Assembly: GCA_964371945.1 (NCBI GenBank)
Contig: CAYJPA010000051.1
Span: forward strand, 1-43,338
Length of the DNA: 43,338 nucleotides
From: CAYJPA01 sp964371945
GTDB lineage: Bacteria > Chloroflexota > Chloroflexia > Thermomicrobiales > UBA6265
Reading direction: 5' to 3'
Below are positions 33,348 to 42,760 of the stretch, one piece after another. Numbering within the stretch: position 1 is the first letter of the stretch; every line of letters starts with the position of its first letter. Position numbers and translations under genes: made by a program. Below the pieces are notes generated by a model. It was not told the DNA's origin. It made no database searches and saw only the letters and a program-made list of their open reading frames with translations.

Positions 33348-34532
33348 ATGGTCGAGGTCGCGGATGTCGTCGTGATCGGCGGAGGTTCGACTGGCGCGAG
33401 CATTGCCTGGCATCTCGCGCGAGGTGGCGCGGGACGGATCGTGCTCGTGGAGAAGAGCGCGATCGCCGCTGGCGGCACCGGATGGTCGAGTGGGATCGTC
33501 CGACAACACTATACCCACGAGACCCTCGCGCGGATGGCGCGGATGGCGCTTGCCGTGTTCGAGAGCTTCGCGGAAACCGTAGGTGGCGACATCGGGTTCC
33601 ACCGCGCCGGTTTTTTGGTGCTGGTTCAACCCTCGGATGTCGACAATGCCGTTGCGAATGTCGCGATGCAGCGTGGGGTCGGGATCGATGTTCGCCTCCT
33701 CACGCCCGCGGAAGCGGCCGAGCTCGAACCGCGCATGACCGTCGCCGATATCGGCGCCGCCGCGTGGGAACCGGAAGCCGGCTACGCCGATCCGGTCAGC
33801 CTCGCGAACGGGTTCGCAGACGCCGCGCGGCGCGAAGGGGCGGAACTTCTGATTGGGGTCAAGGTCGAGCGAATCGACGTGGGACCGAGGGGCGTCGAGG
33901 CCGTGGAGACCAGCGCTGGGCGGATCGCGACGCGAGCCGTGGTTGTCGCTGCCGGATTTCGGAGTTGTGAGCTCGTCGCGCCGCTCGGAATCGATCTGCC
34001 CATCACCCCGATCCGCCACGATATCGCCATTGTCGAGCGCACGGCGGGATTCGGCGCCGCCCATCCCACCGTGGCCGATCTCCTCAACGGTAGCTATTTG
34101 AAACCCGAGAGGAGCGGCATGACCTTGATCGGCACAATGGCCGCCAGAACGGGAGTCGAAGACCCGGAGGTCGAACAGGATCGCGAACCCACCCAGACCG
34201 CCGTGCTCGATCTCGCGACGCGCTTCTGCCGGCGCTTCCCGACCCAGGACGAGGCGGCGTTGCGCCGTGGGTATACCGGTATCTACGATTGCACGCCGGA
34301 TCAGCAGCCGCTGCTCGGGCCCGCTCCGTCGGCGCCGGGGCTCCACCTCGCGGCCGGATTCAGCGGCCACGGATTCAAGCTCAGCCCGGTGGTCGGCGCC
34401 TGGATCGCGGAGCGCATCATCAGCGGGAATCCAGCATCCGCGCCCGATCTCGATCTGTTCAGCCACACCCGCTTCGCTGAGGGGAGACCGATCCGCGCAC
34501 CGCACGCCTACACGGCCCCGATGCTCGGCTGA
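33348..34532 (+). CDS. FAD-dependent amine/amino-acid oxidoreductase (DAO family, sarcosine-oxidase-like)
   Basis: 394 residues. Dinucleotide fold VVVIGGGSTGASIAWHLARGG (about 7-27) with the acid for ribose (VLVEKS). The second segment TSAGRIATRAVVVAAGFRS, and the C-terminal FAD and substrate block YTGIYDCTPDQQPLLGPAP..GLHLAAGFSGHGFKLSPVVG, match sarcosine, glycine and dimethylglycine oxidases and dehydrogenases. It should oxidise a C-N bond to an imine. No Cys for covalent flavin was identified. AAGAAAGG lies about 9 nt before ATG 33348. It is flanked by transposon debris on both sides, so it may be an acquired single gene. Confidence 0.87.
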   Translation: MVEVADVVVIGGGSTGASIAWHLARGGAGRIVLVEKSAIAAGGTGWSSGIVRQHYTHETLARMARMALAVFESFAETVGGDIGFHRAGFLVLVQPSDVDNAVANVAMQRGVGIDVRLLTPAEAAELEPRMTVADIGAAAWEPEAGYADPVSLANGFADAARREGAELLIGVKVERIDVGPRGVEAVETSAGRIATRAVVVAAGFRSCELVAPLGIDLPITPIRHDIAIVERTAGFGAAHPTVADLLNGSYLKPERSGMTLIGTMAARTGVEDPEVEQDREPTQTAVLDLATRFCRRFPTQDEAALRRGYTGIYDCTPDQQPLLGPAPSAPGLHLAAGFSGHGFKLSPVVGAWIAERIISGNPASAPDLDLFSHTRFAEGRPIRAPHAYTAPMLG

Positions 34533-34839
34533 ACAATCCGCGGGCGAGAGCCAGAGGATTTCGTTCGATCCAGTCGTTCACGGACACGCCTCGCCACGGC
34601 ATACTGACACATGTCTGCACTCACCCCTGTCAATTGTGGCGAGATCGACCGGTTACGAGCTCTCGTCGTCTAGGGAAAGACTGGGGAGTTAAGTGCCACC
34701 GGTTGGTCGATGGTATCGCGGCGCGTAGGTCGACAACAGTCATCTTCACCTCGTCTCCACAGCGGTTGTCGGGCCGATCGACAGGCATGGCGAATGGTCG
34801 TTGTAACTGCCGGATCGCACCGAGGAGGGTTCCCATGTC
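34533..34839. other. No gene recognised
   Basis: I see no supported gene. It probably includes the lost 5' part of the transposase described next. Confidence 0.3.
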
Positions 34840-35310
34840 GGTCAACTACACCAATCACCTATACGCTGTACCGAGGGCAGACAGCGGCCGGCCGGCAGTG
34901 CGTCGGATTGACCATGATCAAGGAGCGACGCTTTACCGAACCCTGGGTGCTCATCAGCGACAAGCACCCAGGGTCGTGCACGGGTGCGCGCCTATCGCCA
35001 CCGCACCCGGATCGAGGCCACGTTCGCCGATGCCAAACGACGCGGCTTTGATCTCGAACTCACCACGATCGTCCCCTGGGCTCGGCTCGATCGCCTGGTC
35101 CTGGCGATCGTGCTCTGGTGGGGCACTCAACTTAGGTTGCGGGTGATTCGCGCTGGCAATCGAGCATGGTATGACCACGCCCACCGCCGCGACTGCAGTG
35201 TGATCAGCCTCGGCTCCGCCGCGGTGGCTGAGCTCATTCACCACAATCGGCGTCCAACCCTACCCTTCTCCAAGCACGCCGGAGAGCGGCGCTTTGCCTA
35301 CTACGCCTGA
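34840..35310 (+). pseudogene. IS4/DDE_Tnp_1-type transposase, C-terminal remnant
   Basis: One frame reads ERRFTEPWVLISDKHPG (strand before the last acid). A second frame carries on with RAYRHRTRIEATFADAKRRGFDLE, the Y-R-x-R-x-x-IE-x-x-F-x-D-x-K-x-RG motif with the catalytic Glu, ending at 35310. A frameshift near 34975 joins them. The first two Asp regions are gone. Confidence 0.65.
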
Positions 35311-35547
35311 AACTGTCCGGGAGACAACCCGCTCTCCCCCAGCGCCCGCGTCGCGGCCACAACGCGGGCACGCCTCTGCTCGCCAAAGTCCAAACTCCCA
35401 TCCGAGGTCGGTTGCATCGCGGTTGCCTAGGTCGGAACGGACACCCTGTACTTCTGAACTGGGACAACCCGATCTTGCCAGACAAACGACCAGGCGTGTA
35501 CGAAGGAGCCACCCGTTCACCCGAAGAGATCAACGAGTTTGCGCGTA
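35311..35547. other. No gene recognised
   Basis: Short gap without recognised coding content, probably including the end of the IS remnant. Confidence 0.3.
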
Positions 35548-36062
35548 TTAAGTGATCGAACCAGCCAAACGCGGTCGCAACGGACACTGCATCCCGATCT
35601 CTGAGCGTGCTGGGTCTACCGGATCGGACAGTTGCACCTCACCCGAGGACACAAACCCGTTGCGCTCATACAGCCGTTCGGCCGGGATGTTTTCTTTCGT
35701 CACCCAGAGGTGAACATTCGCGGCGCCTGCCCCCAGAGCCCAAGAAAGCATCGTCTGCACCAACGCATCGCCGGCTCCCTTGCCTCTCGCCGGCGGATGT
35801 ACCCACATCCCGACCAGCTCGGCCGTCTCACCACACTCCAGAAGCCTCACCCCGACCGCGCCCACATCACCCCCGTCGAACCGCGCGTTGAACTGGACCC
35901 GCGCTCCAAGCGCTCCCGCCACTCGTCGGTCGTGACCTGTTGCGCCTCTTCGAGCGTCGATCCAAACGCAAACGGCGCATCGGCCAGCGCAGCCAACCGC
36001 AACTCCCGGTCAATCTACCAATCGTCTGCCGTCAGTCGGCGTACCTGAATATTGCTCATCAT
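35548..36062 (-). pseudogene. GNAT acetyltransferase gene broken by a stop and a frameshift
   Basis: From ATG 36062 (or 36059) the minus strand reads NIQVRRLTADDW, then TAG, then IDRELRLAALADAPFAFGSTLEEAQQVTTDEWRERL. This is a normal GNAT N terminus interrupted by one stop codon. Homology then moves to a second frame: ARVQFNARFDGGDVGAVGV, MWVHPPARGKGAGDALV (acetyl-CoA loop) and AERLYERNGFVSSGE. The second frame alone could make a 124-residue piece lacking strand 1. Likely inactive. Confidence 0.75.
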
Positions 36063-36171
36063 CTCGCTTCGCACGAATAAAGATTCCAGGCTCTCGGGTC
36101 GCCAGTGAAATTTCCTTGACAAAGTGCTCAAGGAGATAGCGGACATAAATGATAGTGTCGCGAAAGATCAT
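36010..36171 (-). pseudogene. Truncated PIN-domain toxin
   Basis: ATG 36171 overlaps the antitoxin stop as ATGA, the usual order in AbrB/PIN toxin-antitoxin pairs. The product begins MIFRDTIIYVRYLLEHF, matching the PIN start MIxxDTNxxxRYLL with its first acidic Asp. After about 15-20 residues similarity stops and the frame ends at 36010, inside the broken GNAT gene. A toxin needs about 130 residues and three or four acids, so this is dead. Confidence 0.5.
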
Positions 36172-36437
36172 GTCTCTCGCGATTTCCTTACAATTTCGGC
36201 AGCTCGCTCATTCATGGCTTGTTCGATTTGCTCATCGATGTCTCCCGATTGACCTGGATGCACCGAAACGGAACCATAAGGGTCCGAGATTTTGAGGCGG
36301 TGCGGACGAATGTGTACGCCTTGACTGTCCACTACGAACACCACCATATCGCCCGGGCCGATTTCGAGATGCTTGCGGATGCCCGCGGGCAGCGTCACCT
36401 GATTCTTGCTGCTCACGGTCGCAACGAACGCGCTCAA
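36168..36437 (-). CDS. AbrB/MazE-type antitoxin (toxin partner truncated)
   Basis: About 89 residues. A swapped-hairpin DNA-binding fold is seen in ATVSSKNQVTLPAGIRKHLEIGPGDMVVFVVDSQGVHIRPH. The C-terminal tail DIDEQIEQAMNERAAEIVRKSRE probably bound the toxin. TTG 36437 has GGAG 6 nt upstream; ATG 36443 or 36449 are alternatives with worse spacing. The downstream toxin is truncated, so it is now an orphan, probably repressing its own promoter. Confidence 0.75.
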   Translation of the reverse strand: MSAFVATVSSKNQVTLPAGIRKHLEIGPGDMVVFVVDSQGVHIRPHRLKISDPYGSVSVHPGQSGDIDEQIEQAMNERAAEIVRKSRET

Positions 36438-36570
36438 GGCCATCTCCATCAACCAAGCATGCATATGGCAGCTTGGCAAGCGTGGGCTCGATTGATTTGC
36501 CCCGTCAAGCACGCCGGCCGGCCTGCGAGTCTCGATCCCCGATATGTGAATCGCACCGTCTCTAAGTAGC

Positions 36571-36686
36571 GTCGGACCTGCGTGTCCGACTCACCTCCCG
36601 GACCGCGCTGCCCAGTTAGGCCAATCGCCGGCTTATGACGGATACCAACGTCGTGGCGGGCTGCCAGGTCGGACACATAGGTCCGA
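36571..36686. repeat. Paired inverted short hairpins (REP doublet, GGAC type, copy 2)
   Basis: GTCGGAC-ctgcgt-GTCCGAC (36571-36590) and TCGGAC-acatag-GTCCGA (36669-36686), opposed to each other about 80 bp apart. The loop ctgcgt is identical to that of the unit at 707-724, and total length is nearly the same (116 and 120 bp). Confidence 0.55.
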
Positions 36687-36730
36687 AGCTACAGACGAAC
36701 ATCGCTCATGGTGATGTCGGCTCGAAATCG

Positions 36731-37702
36731 TTAGCTCCCGCCAGCCCAAATCGGATTCGACCACGCCCTTCGGCCCTGATCGTCCGTAACCATGATCCGG
36801 GCATAGCGCACGCCCTTCGCCGGCCCAAAGACCGCGCCGGTCAAGAGATCGCCTTCTACAATCCCCTCCATTACCTGTCCATCGCCCGTGCGCAGTCGCC
36901 GCGCGCGATGCGTCAGCTCATGGAATCCCGCCCGCACCTGCGCGCCATATGGCGGGTTCGCCAGCGCGGTGATCGATCGCACCGGCGTCGTCCGCACGGT
37001 GACAACATCGTTCTCAACAGTGATCCCGAGAATCCGCGGTCCACAGCTCGAGTAATAGCGGCCGGCCTTGAGCGCCTCGACCACCGAATCGCGCGTTCTG
37101 GCCCTGGCGTGCACCATCACCCAACCGCGAAAGTCGTCGAATCCGGGATAGTGCGTGTCGTCCGTCGCGATCAGGTTGAGCCGGTGCCCCCTCGACAGCC
37201 ACAGATCGGCATGCGCATCCGCGTGCGCGCGATCTTGCTCGACCTCGCAGCTCGAGTTGTAAATCTCGACCCCGGCACACTCTTCGATGCCGTCGACTTC
37301 GTCCGTCAGCAATCCGCTCCACACCGGATGCGCGACAAACGGCAACCCGCCGGTCGCCTTGACGGCTCGAGCCGCTTCGGCGAGCGTCGCATCTCGCCCA
37401 ACCTTCGGCTGCTCGGTGATTCCGATCGCCAGTACGTGCAGTGGCCCGCCCGACTTCGGCGCTGTCAAGCTCAATTCCGTCCCGCCGATGATCATCAGGT
37501 CGTCGTCGCCTTCAGGTTCGCTCGTGTACATGTCGTGGTCGGTGATCGCGAGCACGTCGAACTGGGCTTGCGCGTGCGCGCGGCGTTGCATCACCGGCGT
37601 AAACCAGCCGTCCGATTCGGTGGTGTGGACATGGAAGGCGCATCGGAGCCAGACGCCAGGCTCATCGTCAAAGGGCGCAACCGGACCATTCGGAAAGTGC
37701 AT
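36731..37702 (-). CDS. PHP-domain phosphoesterase, CehA/McbA-like
   Basis: 323 residues from ATG 37702, chosen because AGGAGG lies directly upstream; ATG 37717 has no site. PHP motifs: FHVHTTESDGWFTP (HxH), VLAITDHDMYT, GGTELSL, PFVAHPVW and IATDDTHYPGFDDF. About 80 C-terminal beta-rich residues follow. The CehA/McbA group includes carbaryl hydrolase-like enzymes and phosphoesterases with two or three metals. It is last in the transporter operon, 36 bp after the ATPase stop, so it may act on the imported solute (inference). Confidence 0.82.
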   Translation of the reverse strand: MHFPNGPVAPFDDEPGVWLRCAFHVHTTESDGWFTPVMQRRAHAQAQFDVLAITDHDMYTSEPEGDDDLMIIGGTELSLTAPKSGGPLHVLAIGITEQPKVGRDATLAEAARAVKATGGLPFVAHPVWSGLLTDEVDGIEECAGVEIYNSSCEVEQDRAHADAHADLWLSRGHRLNLIATDDTHYPGFDDFRGWVMVHARARTRDSVVEALKAGRYYSSCGPRILGITVENDVVTVRTTPVRSITALANPPYGAQVRAGFHELTHRARRLRTGDGQVMEGIVEGDLLTGAVFGPAKGVRYARIMVTDDQGRRAWSNPIWAGGS

Positions 37703-37737
37703 ACAGCCTCCTGCCATCGTGCCGGTGCGCCGGCTGC

Positions 37738-38802
37738 CTATGCGTAAACGCGAATCGCTTCCGGTGGAATCGTGATTGAAACAGGCTGCCCATGCTCCAC
37801 GGCGCGCGCTTGATTCGACGACAAATCGACCATCACCGGGTCGGGATCGCCTTCGACCAGCACATCGAGCCGTGTGATCGGACCGAGAAAGGTGATCAGT
37901 TCGATTCGCCCGTTGAGCGAATGGGGAGCCGGCGTTGGCCCGCTCAGCGCGGCATCCTCCGGACGCCAGGTAGCGGTCACCTGCTGTCCCTGCTTGAAAC
38001 TGCTATTCGACCCGATCGGAAGCAATGTCGGTCCCCACTTCACGAGCAGGCGGCCGCCCTCGTCGACAACCGTCGTTTCGCGTCGATTGCTGGCCCCAAC
38101 AAATCCAGCCGTGAAGCGCGTCGTTGGCCGGTCGTAGAGATCCCGCGGACCCCCCACCTGGCTCACGCGGCCCTTTTCCATCACCACGATCGAATCGGAC
38201 AGCGCCATCGCCTCCGCCTGATCGTGTGTGACGTAAATCACGGTGACATTGAGCTGCCGCTGCAGCCGGCGCAGCTCGGTGCGCAGTGAATCCCGAATCG
38301 CCGCGTCGAGCGCCGAAAGCGGCTCGTCGAGGAGCAGCAGTGGCGGCGAGATCGCCAGCGCGCGTGCAAGGGCGACGCGCTGCTGCATGCCACCCGAGAG
38401 CTCGTGCGGAAACTTGTCTGCTGCCTCGCGAAGATGAACGGTGTCCAACAGCTCATTGACGCGAGCCGAAATCTCGGCTTTCGGCCACCGCCGCACCCGC
38501 AACGCGAACGCCACATTTTCAAACGCCGAAAGATTCGGAAAAAGCGCGTAATTCTGGAAAACCATGCCGAGATTGCGGCGTTGCGGCGGCAAGTCGGTCA
38601 CATCGGCGCCGTCGATCCGTATCTCACCCTCATCGACGACTTCGAGTCCCGCAATCATCCGCAGTGTGGTTGTCTTGCCGCAGCCTGACGGTCCCAGCAG
38701 CGAAACAAATTCGCCGGCTTGGACATCGAGATCGACGCCATCGACCGCTGGCACACCGGAATACTGTTTGACTAATCCCCGCGCCGTTAACCCTGCCCCC
38801 AG
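37738..38802 (-). CDS. ABC transporter ATPase, PotA/FbpC type, with unusual start
   Basis: Walker A GPSGCGKTTTLRMIAGLE, Q-loop VFQNYALFPNLSAFENVAF, signature LSGGMQQRVALARAL, Walker B LLLLDEPLSALDA and H-loop VTHDQ are all present, with a C-terminal TOBE domain. From GTG 38754 the protein would lack its first strand and the A-loop Tyr. The same frame upstream encodes that strand (ARGLVKQYSGV), but has no ATG, GTG or TTG between the upstream TAG and 38754. CTG 38802, with GGGGGAG 3 nt upstream, is the best start for a complete protein (354 residues). It energises the permeases at 38858 and 39733. Confidence 0.8.
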   Translation of the reverse strand: MGAGLTARGLVKQYSGVPAVDGVDLDVQAGEFVSLLGPSGCGKTTTLRMIAGLEVVDEGEIRIDGADVTDLPPQRRNLGMVFQNYALFPNLSAFENVAFALRVRRWPKAEISARVNELLDTVHLREAADKFPHELSGGMQQRVALARALAISPPLLLLDEPLSALDAAIRDSLRTELRRLQRQLNVTVIYVTHDQAEAMALSDSIVVMEKGRVSQVGGPRDLYDRPTTRFTAGFVGASNRRETTVVDEGGRLLVKWGPTLLPIGSNSSFKQGQQVTATWRPEDAALSGPTPAPHSLNGRIELITFLGPITRLDVLVEGDPDPVMVDLSSNQARAVEHGQPVSITIPPEAIRVYA

Positions 38803-38857
38803 GGTCTCCCCCGAGCATTCCGGCGCCTACCTGCCGCTGCCGCGTCCCCATTGATAC

Positions 38858-39745
38858 CTAGTTATTCACCATCACCGACACCGAAGCGTTCCGCCCGCGT
38901 TGGTCACGAGTCACCATGAAGATCAGCGCCATCGACACCACGAAGGTGAACGCCAGTCCCATGACGGCCAGCGCGCTCGCGATTCGGCCATCAGTGCTTT
39001 GGGCCTGAGCCTGGTAGATCGGGAACGTTTTCCAGCCGGATCCGACCATCAGATTGGCCAGCGCGAACTCGCCAGACGCGGCCGCTGAGACGAGCAAAAT
39101 GCCGCTCAAAATGCCGGTCATGATGTTCGGAATCAGCACTCGCCGAGTGACGTCGAACCAGCCTGCACCCAGCACCTGCGCGGCCTCCACCAGCGTGCGA
39201 GCACTGATCGCGGAGAGTCCGGCATCGATCGCGCGGAACATGAATGGCAGTGAAATCAAAACATAGGTCATCACGAGCAAGAACGGCTTGTTCACGTTGT
39301 ACGGCGCGATATAGGCGCGGATCATCGCCAGCGCAAGCACCACTCCGGGCAGCGCCCACGGGATAATCGACAAAAACTCGAGCCACGGTTTGAACTTCGG
39401 CGCTTTTAGATGAACGTAGATCACGGCGGGCGTGACGATCAACGGGCTCAAGATCGACGTTGCGATCACGACCTTGAGTGATCGCATAACCGTCGGTTCG
39501 AAGCGGTCGTCCTGAACGGCTTCGACATACCATTTGAATGTGTAGCCATCCGGAAAAATGGTCCTGCTCCAAACCTTCGCCAGCGAGAACCCGATCGTGG
39601 CCAGCAAGGGAAGAACCAGGTAGACCACGGCCAGGATCAGCAAGATCATGAGGATCGCGCCGCCGCCCGGCATGCCGGCATTAACGCGCCGTCTACGACG
39701 TGTCCGTAGATTCGCGTAATTCGGCTCGGAGACTAGCTGAGCCAT
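38858..39745 (-). CDS. ABC transporter permease, PotC/FbpB type
   Basis: 295 residues, about six membrane segments after a basic N terminus (LRTRRRRRVNAG). EAA loop: LVEAAQVLGAGWFDVTRRVLIPNIMTGI. ATG 39745 lies inside the end of the preceding permease gene (13-bp overlap). Spermidine/putrescine, iron or phosphonate relatives share this form. Confidence 0.9.
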   Translation of the reverse strand: MAQLVSEPNYANLRTRRRRRVNAGMPGGGAILMILLILAVVYLVLPLLATIGFSLAKVWSRTIFPDGYTFKWYVEAVQDDRFEPTVMRSLKVVIATSILSPLIVTPAVIYVHLKAPKFKPWLEFLSIIPWALPGVVLALAMIRAYIAPYNVNKPFLLVMTYVLISLPFMFRAIDAGLSAISARTLVEAAQVLGAGWFDVTRRVLIPNIMTGILSGILLVSAAASGEFALANLMVGSGWKTFPIYQAQAQSTDGRIASALAVMGLAFTFVVSMALIFMVTRDQRGRNASVSVMVNN

Positions 39746-40665
39746 CGTTGCGCCTTCCGCGAGAGGACTTGCGCCGCCAGAATGCTGACGGCCATCAAGG
39801 CCGCGAGGATCAGCGAAAGCGCACTGGCAGTGCCGGGATCGTAGCTGATATCCCCATTGACCTCGAACGCGATCTGAATCGTCATCAAGCTCAGGCTACC
39901 ACCGGTCATTGCCCATGCCGTCGCATATGCACCCAATCCGCTCGCGAAGAGTAGAGCCAGCGACGCCGCGAAGGGCGCCAACATGACCGGCAACCCGACC
40001 CGCCACCAGTAAACCCAGGCCGGCGCGCCGAGCGTCGCCGAAGCCTCCTGCCATTGAACCTTCAAGCGCGAAACAGCCGGCGAGAACAGGAGCACCATAA
40101 GAGGAAGTTGAAAATAGGTATAGATGAGCGTGAGACCGGTCCAGGAGTAAAGTGAGAAGTTATGCGGGTAGAGCCGGTAATCGAATAGCTCGCGCAACAG
40201 CAATGTAATGAAGCCACTGATCCCAAGAATCGCGGAAAAAGCTAGTGCGAGCGGAATCCCGGAGAAATTGGAAGTCGCCGCGACCAGCCCGATCAGCCAC
40301 CGCCTCGCCCTGCCGTTGGTACGCAGGATGGCGACCGCAACCAGCGCCCCCCAGACGCCACCGATCAGCGTTGAGCCTCCGGCCAGCAATACGCTGTTTC
40401 GCAACGAATGCCAGTACAGGGGCTCCTTGATTGCCGCGTAGTTTGAAAAGGTCCACGCGCCCGTGCCGAGTACCCGCAGGCTGTCGCGAATCATGATCAA
40501 GAGCGGAACGATTTCGAGCGCGATGCAGAAGACGATGAACGGAATCAGGGGAAACGGAATCCGGGGCAACAACCGGTTCGGCCGGCGCGGGGCGCGCTCG
40601 GCCAATGACCGGTCAGCAGTCGCGGCGTTGATCGTGCTTGAACGGACGGCTGAAGATGTCGCCAA
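39733..40665 (-). CDS. ABC transporter permease, PotB/FbpB type
   Basis: 310 residues from TTG 40665, with GAGG about 9 nt upstream. About six membrane segments (FPLIPFIVFCIALEIVPLLIMI first). The EAA-like loop is EASATLGAPAWVYWWRVGLPVMLAPF. Partner of the next permease. The 106-bp gap to the binding-protein gene holds a strong hairpin. Confidence 0.9.
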   Translation of the reverse strand: MATSSAVRSSTINAATADRSLAERAPRRPNRLLPRIPFPLIPFIVFCIALEIVPLLIMIRDSLRVLGTGAWTFSNYAAIKEPLYWHSLRNSVLLAGGSTLIGGVWGALVAVAILRTNGRARRWLIGLVAATSNFSGIPLALAFSAILGISGFITLLLRELFDYRLYPHNFSLYSWTGLTLIYTYFQLPLMVLLFSPAVSRLKVQWQEASATLGAPAWVYWWRVGLPVMLAPFAASLALLFASGLGAYATAWAMTGGSLSLMTIQIAFEVNGDISYDPGTASALSLILAALMAVSILAAQVLSRKAQRWLS

Positions 40666-40728
40666 GAATCACGTCCTCAACGTCAAGAATCGAGTAACGA
40701 GGTATTGCGCACTCTGGAGATTGAAGGA

Positions 40729-40757
40729 GCGCACGCGGCTTGCAGGGCCGCGTGCGC
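40729..40757. promoter_or_regulatory. Strong hairpin between binding-protein and permease genes
   Basis: GCGCACGCGGC-ttgcagg-GCCGCGTGCGC is a perfect 11-bp stem with a 7-nt loop, 15 bp after the binding-protein stop. No T run follows on the minus strand, so it is better read as an mRNA-stabilising or attenuating element than a full terminator. Confidence 0.7.
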
Positions 40758-40771
40758 CAAGAATTCGAACA

Positions 40772-41902
40772 CTATTGACCGAGAACGTCGTTGCCCCAGG
40801 TATCCGCGATCTTCTGGAACGAGCCCACGGCGGCCGACCAGTCACTGATCGGGGTGATCGCGGCGTACGCCTCCGCCGGTGGCCGCTTCGCCGCGAGATC
40901 GGCGGGCAGCTCGATGCCGGGGAGGATCGGAGTCGCATAGCCCTTGGCGTAGATGACCTGTCCTTCTTCCGAGAGGATGAAGTTACGCATCAAGCGGGCG
41001 TTGTACGGATGCGGCGCCCACTGATTGAGGATCGAAACATACGGACCAACCGTGCCGCCGTCCGACGGGATGACCACTTCGAGGTTGACCTGGCCCTCGA
41101 GCGCATCGCGGTAGCCGAGACCGAGATAGTCCCAACCGATCGCGAGCACGACCTCGCCCTTCTGCATTTCGGCGAGACCGAGACCAGACGGACCGTCGTT
41201 GCCCACTTCGTAGAGCTGCTTGAAGAAGTCCAGGCCCGGCTGGATGTTGGTTTCGTTGCCGCCATTGGCGAATGCCGCGCCGATGACCGTGAAGTTGCCC
41301 TGCGCCGCGGTTCGAGGATCGTCGATCGAAACCAAACCTTTGTATTCGGGCTTGAGCAAGTCGGCCCACGTCCGCGGAACGTTCTCGACAAAGTCGGTGT
41401 TCACCCAGAACGACAACGATCCGTAGTACTGCGTCGCCCAGAGCCCGTCCGGATGCTTCGCCCAGTCAGGGATCTGATCCCAGGTGTCGTTTTTGAACGG
41501 CGCGAGCACACCGAATTGCACCGCGGTCGGCGCGAACAAAATGCCGATATCGCCGATATCCGCGACCGGGTTGTCCCGTTCGGCCAGGAACTTCGCGATC
41601 TCGGTCGCGGAGCCCATATCGGTGTCTTCCCACGTCTCGATCGAGTACTTCGCCTGGTAGGCATCCCACATTTCGCCGAGATTTGCCCACTCCCGCGGCA
41701 TGCCGTAGGAGACGATCTTGTTCTCGGCCTGAGCGCCCGCGATCAGCGCGTCCATATCCGACGCATCGGCTGGAAGCACCGGGGCGTCCTGCGCAAATGC
41801 GCCGGCCATCCGCCGCCCGCCGAGCGCGGCCGCGCCACCTAATGCCGCTGTTCCCTGTAGCAATCGACGACGATTGAGCGCTTGTTGCAGCACATTGATC
41901 AC
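40772..41902 (-). CDS. ABC transporter solute-binding protein, PotD/FbpA type
   Basis: 376 residues from GTG 41902, chosen because GGAGGAG lies 6 nt upstream; ATG 41917 would place that site inside the gene. The signal region NRRRLLQGTAALGGAAALGG is Tat-like with cleavage near AFAQ. The mature part has WDAYQAKYSIETWEDTDMGSATEIAKFLAERDNPVADIGDIGILFAP, VPRTWADLLKPEYKGLVSIDDP and LNQWAPHPYNARLMRNFILSEEGQ. This resembles family 6/13 proteins for polyamines, iron or phosphonates. Ligand not assignable. First gene of the operon. Confidence 0.87.
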   Translation of the reverse strand: MINVLQQALNRRRLLQGTAALGGAAALGGRRMAGAFAQDAPVLPADASDMDALIAGAQAENKIVSYGMPREWANLGEMWDAYQAKYSIETWEDTDMGSATEIAKFLAERDNPVADIGDIGILFAPTAVQFGVLAPFKNDTWDQIPDWAKHPDGLWATQYYGSLSFWVNTDFVENVPRTWADLLKPEYKGLVSIDDPRTAAQGNFTVIGAAFANGGNETNIQPGLDFFKQLYEVGNDGPSGLGLAEMQKGEVVLAIGWDYLGLGYRDALEGQVNLEVVIPSDGGTVGPYVSILNQWAPHPYNARLMRNFILSEEGQVIYAKGYATPILPGIELPADLAAKRPPAEAYAAITPISDWSAAVGSFQKIADTWGNDVLGQ

Positions 41903-41972
41903 GTCTGGCTCCTCCATCTGTTTCGGTGAGTCGAGAACTCAAGTCGAGTCAACTGTTAACGCGTCGAACCAC

Positions 41973-41978
41973 AGTATA
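41973..41978 (-). promoter_or_regulatory. Possible -10 box of the PotD-type operon
   Basis: TATACT on the minus strand lies about 70 nt before GTG 41902, with no good -35 box at the right distance. A GTTAAC palindrome lies between it and the gene. Confidence 0.3.
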
Positions 41979-42760
41979 AGCAAGCCCGCCCAGTTGCAGG
42001 CGCCATTAACATGAATACATTGTGAAGTTGGATCACGCGCCGAACGCGTTTATCTGCCCGAGCATGAATTGCCTGGGCGGAGCTCTCATTCAAGTCCGAA
42101 GTTCTCTTTAGGTGGCTCCGTATGCTTGTGTCCCTCGTTCATGAGTCGCCTGCAACGCTGCCGGACGCGACTCCCGCGGCATCATCTCTAGGCGCCGGCG
42201 TCCTCTCATCCACGCATCGATCTGCTCTATCGCCCGCGTCGCCGGTTCGGTCCGTGACTTCGTCCCATTGCGAATCCCGCTGCACCCCTCACCGCGCTCA
42301 TTCCACTCAACCCCGAGGTGCGTTGATTTCCGTTTCCAGGATCGCCTCCACCGCGCTTCCCACGACGTCCGTCAACAAGTCCAGATCGACGATCAGGAGT
42401 TGTGCTGGTGCGCGTTGATCACGACCATTGCCCTTGCTAATGAGCTCTCCTTCACCGATCCACGTCTCATCACTGTCGTTGTGGAGGACAGTGGCCACCT
42501 CTGTCATCCCAGCCGCCTATGTACAGAACTCCACGGACTCAATCCTGCCGATGTCACACTTAATCACAATTAATCACAGTTTTCGGGTTGCGCGGCGGTT
42601 GCGGTACGGATCTCGGATAGTCTTGGGCCCCATGCTTGATACGGACTGTCGCGATCAAGGTGCCCGCCGCTCAATACATTCGAACCTCGAGGTACTGAGG
42701 TGAACGTGGAACTAACGAATGTTATGATGTATGGAAGTATGACTTTTGGAGGATTCCCAA
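41979..42760. other. Long stretch without a convincing gene
   Basis: A minus-strand frame at 42307-42507 (66 residues, VDLDLLTDVVGSAVEAILE) is open but has no Shine-Dalgarno site or recognised family. A possible -10 box, TATGAT (42723-42728), could serve the next gene. Nothing else is supported. Confidence 0.35.

Noticed and set aside
42307..42507. Minus-strand 66-residue ORF as a real gene
   Set aside because: No Shine-Dalgarno site, no family resemblance, and it lies in a long stretch without other coding signal.
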